DNA of 64,000 nucleotides from Roseibium aggregatum IAM 12614 (lineage in GTDB: Bacteria; Pseudomonadota; Alphaproteobacteria; Rhizobiales; Stappiaceae). A program made the position numbers and the translations under genes. The stretch covers positions 1 through 64,000 of the forward strand of contig NZ_AAUW01000017.1 of assembly GCF_000168975.1 (NCBI RefSeq), written 5' to 3'. Every line of letters starts with the position of its first letter. Positions within the stretch are counted from its first letter, which is position 1. The notes under the pieces were generated by a model. It made no database searches. It was not told the DNA's origin and was given only the letters and a program-made list of their open reading frames with translations. Below, piece by piece: positions 61,668-64,000 of the stretch.

Positions 61668-62702
61668 ATGGGTTTCAAGATCGCAATTGCAGGCGCTACC
61701 GGCAATGTCGGACGCGAGATGCTGGACATTCTCGCAGAGCGCGGCTTTCCGGCAGACGAAGTCGTCGCCCTCGCCTCCCGCCGGTCTCAGGGCACCGAAG
61801 TTTCCTTCGGAGACAAGACGCTGAAGGTTCAGGCCATGGAGAACTATGATTTCTCCGACACCGACATCTGCCTGATGTCCGCCGGCGGCACCGTTTCCAA
61901 GGAATGGTCGCCGAAGATCGCCGCCAAGGGCTGCATTGTCATCGACAACTCCTCCGCATGGCGCTACGACGCGGATGTGCCGCTGATCGTGCCGGAAGTG
62001 AATGCCGATGCCGTTGCCGGTTTTTCCAAGAAGAACATCATTGCCAATCCGAACTGCTCCACCGCACAGCTGGTCGTGGCGCTGAAGCCGCTGCATGATC
62101 ACGCCAAGATCAAGCGCGTCGTCGTTTCCACCTACCAGTCGGTTTCCGGTGGCGGCAAGGAAGCGATGGAAGAGCTGTTCAACCAGACCCGTGCGGTCTT
62201 CGTGAACGACCCGATCGAGCCGAGCAAGTTCACCAAGCGCATCGCTTTCAACGTGATCCCGCACATCGACAGCTTCATGGAAGACGGCTACACCAAGGAA
62301 GAGTGGAAGGTGCTGGCGGAAACCAAGAAGATGCTCGATCCGGCCATCAAGGTGACCTGCACCGCCGTGCGTGTTCCGGTGTTCATCGGCCACTCGGAAA
62401 GCGTCAACATCGAGTTCGAAAACGAGATCACCGCTGAAGAAGCCCGCAACATCCTGCGCGAAGCCCCGGGCTGCCTCGTCATCGACAAGCAGGAAGACGG
62501 CGGCTACATCACGCCTTACGAAAGCGCTGGCGAAGATGCGACCTATATCTCCCGCATCCGCGAAGATGCGACGGTCGAAAACGGCCTCAACATCTGGGTT
62601 GTTTCCGACAACCTGCGCAAGGGCGCGGCACTCAACGCCGTCCAGATCGCCGAGGTTCTCGTCAACCGCGGCCTGATCACCCCGAAAAAGGCAGCAGCCT
62701 GA
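61668..62702 (+). CDS. asd: Aspartate-semialdehyde dehydrogenase
   Basis: A 344-residue NADP-dependent enzyme reducing aspartyl phosphate to aspartate semialdehyde, the branch point for lysine/diaminopimelate, threonine and methionine. The dinucleotide motif is IAGATGNVGREML (7-19), and the catalytic cysteine is in NPNCSTAQL (about residue 128-136). The substrate-binding VVSTYQSVSGGGKEAMEE and the conserved histidine in RVPVFIGHSESV (about 235-246) follow. A possible Thr/Lys leader precedes it and a strong terminator follows 10 bp after the stop, so it is monocistronic. Confidence 0.96.
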   Translation: MGFKIAIAGATGNVGREMLDILAERGFPADEVVALASRRSQGTEVSFGDKTLKVQAMENYDFSDTDICLMSAGGTVSKEWSPKIAAKGCIVIDNSSAWRYDADVPLIVPEVNADAVAGFSKKNIIANPNCSTAQLVVALKPLHDHAKIKRVVVSTYQSVSGGGKEAMEELFNQTRAVFVNDPIEPSKFTKRIAFNVIPHIDSFMEDGYTKEEWKVLAETKKMLDPAIKVTCTAVRVPVFIGHSESVNIEFENEITAEEARNILREAPGCLVIDKQEDGGYITPYESAGEDATYISRIREDATVENGLNIWVVSDNLRKGAALNAVQIAEVLVNRGLITPKKAAA

Positions 62703-62712
62703 TCGAAGGTTC

Positions 62713-62738
62713 AAACGGGCGCCTCAGGCGCCCGTTTT
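62713..62738 (+). terminator. Rho-independent terminator of asd
   Basis: AACGGGCGCC and GGCGCCCGTT form a perfect GC-rich stem with a TCA loop, followed by TTTTCTTGT. 62739-63043 contains no convincing gene; a 122-codon minus-strand frame overlaps the terminator and shows no recognisable domain. Confidence 0.9.
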
Positions 62739-63043
62739 CTTGTGACCGGCCTGCAACCAGCCGGACACAGCAAGACGATGATCCGGAACAGGGATGCCGA
62801 CGTCCTGACAGTATCCTGAGCGCCACCCGATCCGCTGATACAAATCCCAGACGTCCCATTCCCGAGGCCGCGTAAAACGCGGTTTCGAGGGAAGCGTCAG
62901 CAACACCCAACTCAAGACGATGGCCTGGAACACATTGCCGGCCGCCAACCGGTTTTGGTGTTGACAGGCTTCGAAAACAGCATCACCTCTGTCATCTTCT
63001 ATTCCCCCGGCGTTCGTAAAGGCCGCCAACGAGTTACACTCCC

Positions 63044-63784
63044 ATGCCATCAGACTTCGACGGGTCGTTTGCCGACTTCCTTGATCGCTCACCCAGTGGG
63101 CGTTTCACCGACTGGCTGGCAGCCCGCGCCGAGCCCTATTGGAGCGAGGCGACCGGCCATCCCTTCACCGTTGCCATCGGCAACGGCGCCATGCCCGAGG
63201 CTGCCTATGCGCGTTATCTGATCGAGGATTACACCTTCGTCACCGATCTCGCCTCCACCCTGGGCTATCTCGTCGCAAAAGCCCCTGGCATGCCCGCCAA
63301 GTCCCGGCTTGCCGGTTTCCTGGCGCTGCTGACGTCGGAGGAAAACGACTACTTCCTGCGCTCCTTCGAGGCGCTGGGCGTGGAACCGCAGGTTTATGAA
63401 AGCGCGGCGCAAGGACCAGTAACCCGCGCCTTTTCTCAGCTCATGCTGGAATCGTCCGGACAAGGCAGTTACGCCCAAGGGCTTGCCTGCCTGCTCTGCG
63501 CCGAATGGTGTTACCTGACCTGGGGCGTGCGCGAAGCCAGGAAACCACGCCCGGATGCGTTTTATCTGGCCGAATGGATTGACCTTCATGCCGTGCCAGA
63601 CTTCGAGGCCTTCGTGAACTGGATCCGCGCGGAAATGGACCGGATCGGCCCCGCCCTTACCGAACTCGAACAGGCCAACGTTGCGGATCTCTTCCGCCGG
63701 ATGAGCAAACTGGAAGCCGCTTTCTTCGAAACCGCCTGGACCGGCAAGTTGCCTGGCTCTGAGGAAGACCTGCAACGGATCTGA
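63044..63784 (+). CDS. TenA/PqqC-fold protein (thiaminase II family)
   Basis: A 246-residue helical protein of the TenA family, which salvages thiamine breakdown products by hydrolysing amino-pyrimidines. Conserved elements are HPFTVAIGNGAMPEAAYARYLIEDY (about 38-62, read as family N-terminal part), and LLCAEWCYLTWG (about 142-153). The last motif has Glu where TenA_C proteins carry the active-site cysteine, hinting at the TenA_E subgroup, although a Cys is nearby. No TPP riboswitch is seen upstream. It lies 4 bp before an EamA transporter gene, which may move the substrate. Confidence 0.85.
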   Translation: MPSDFDGSFADFLDRSPSGRFTDWLAARAEPYWSEATGHPFTVAIGNGAMPEAAYARYLIEDYTFVTDLASTLGYLVAKAPGMPAKSRLAGFLALLTSEENDYFLRSFEALGVEPQVYESAAQGPVTRAFSQLMLESSGQGSYAQGLACLLCAEWCYLTWGVREARKPRPDAFYLAEWIDLHAVPDFEAFVNWIRAEMDRIGPALTELEQANVADLFRRMSKLEAAFFETAWTGKLPGSEEDLQRI

Positions 63785-63788
63785 CCCG

Positions 63789-64000
63789 ATGTTTCTCTAT
63801 GAAGCCGCAGCCCTCGGCGCGGCAGCCCTGTGGGCACTGACCGGACTGCTGTCCACCGGCCCCGCCCAGCATCTTGGCGCCATTACCTTCAACTGTACCC
63901 GCATGGTGCTGGTGGCATTGATGCTGAGCATCTGGGTGTTCCTGACCACGGGTTGGGGTTCCATCGATGAAACGCAGATGCTGCCTCTGATCCTGTCCGG
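63789..64000 (+). CDS. EamA/DMT family transporter (5' part only)
   Basis: The first 70 residues of a membrane protein that runs off the right edge. The start (MFLYEAAALGAAALWALTGL) and the following hydrophobic pair (FNCTRMVLVALMLSIWVFLTTG) match the first two segments of an EamA domain in 10-TMS drug/metabolite transporters. It starts 4 bp after the TenA-like stop, so the two are probably co-transcribed. Substrate unknown; a thiamine precursor would fit the neighbour. Confidence 0.75.
   Translation, partial: MFLYEAAALGAAALWALTGLLSTGPAQHLGAITFNCTRMVLVALMLSIWVFLTTGWGSIDETQMLPLILS

Noticed and set aside
62739..63043. A TPP riboswitch before the TenA-like gene
   Set aside because: I looked for the CUGAGA and ACCUGA-type conserved blocks and did not find them in order.
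62724..63092. A 122-codon minus-strand frame between asd and the TenA-like gene
   Set aside because: Overlaps the asd terminator and the TenA-like start, with no recognisable features; weak enough to leave out, although a decayed gene cannot be excluded.

Overview
The window is GC-rich chromosomal DNA from an alphaproteobacterium. The best guess is a marine Hyphomicrobiales of the Stappia/Labrenzia/Roseibium type. The guess rests on three things: a hemC-hemD-mitofilin-like-hemY cluster next to tsaD, GC-rich palindromic intergenic repeats of the kind seen in Rhizobiales, and many sugar, amino-acid and organophosphate catabolism genes. It is a normal chromosomal stretch with two insertion sequences, not a phage or plasmid.

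Layout. 1-6.5 kb: a sugar-binding protein gene running off the left edge, a divergent LacI regulator, then a tight four-gene catabolic operon on the minus strand (Gfo/Idh/MocA dehydrogenase, CoA-transferase, enoyl-CoA hydratase, aldehyde dehydrogenase) behind two palindromic operators. 7-16.7 kb: a two-component system whose kinase is split by a frameshift, divergent from two paralogous AfuA-like binding proteins, a fused double permease, an ATPase and an inositol-monophosphatase-family phosphatase. This looks like uptake and dephosphorylation of a phosphorylated solute. 16.7-21 kb: a GlxA-type regulator, a metallo-beta-lactamase-fold hydrolase, a second Gfo/Idh/MocA protein and a PPK2 polyphosphate kinase. 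21.2-30.2 kb: a TetR-controlled leucine/isovalerate degradation (liu) operon with ASCH and macro-domain genes between its two carboxylase subunits. 30.3-34.1 kb: a frameshifted membrane protein, a double-receiver response regulator, a decayed IS481-family element and tRNA-Thr(CGT). 34.3-43.5 kb: hemY, a Mic60/mitofilin-like gene, hemD, hemC, tsaD, a tandem Nudix pair and gpsA. 43.5-45.3 kb: intergenic repeats and an IS110-family element. 45.4-53.4 kb: small conserved genes, an M20 amidohydrolase, a membrane-bound Schlafen-AlbA protein, TauE/SafE, leuB, and a MarR regulator with an exported monooxygenase-fold protein. 53.5-58 kb: a phytase-like secreted protein behind a Pho box, a Bcr/CflA exporter, arsC and arsR. 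58.2-64 kb: a three-gene amino-acid catabolic cluster resembling part of the ectoine-utilisation set, asd with a candidate Thr/Lys leader peptide, tenA and a partial EamA transporter.

Three themes recur. Phosphate and phosphorylated compounds appear in the AfuABC-like cluster, PPK2 and the Pho-box phytase-like gene. Acyl-CoA catabolism appears in the Gfo/CoA-transferase operon and the liu operon. Palindromic intergenic repeats occur in at least two families, one of them abutting the IS110 element. At least four single-base frameshifts are present; some may be sequencing errors, so the affected genes should be read with care.
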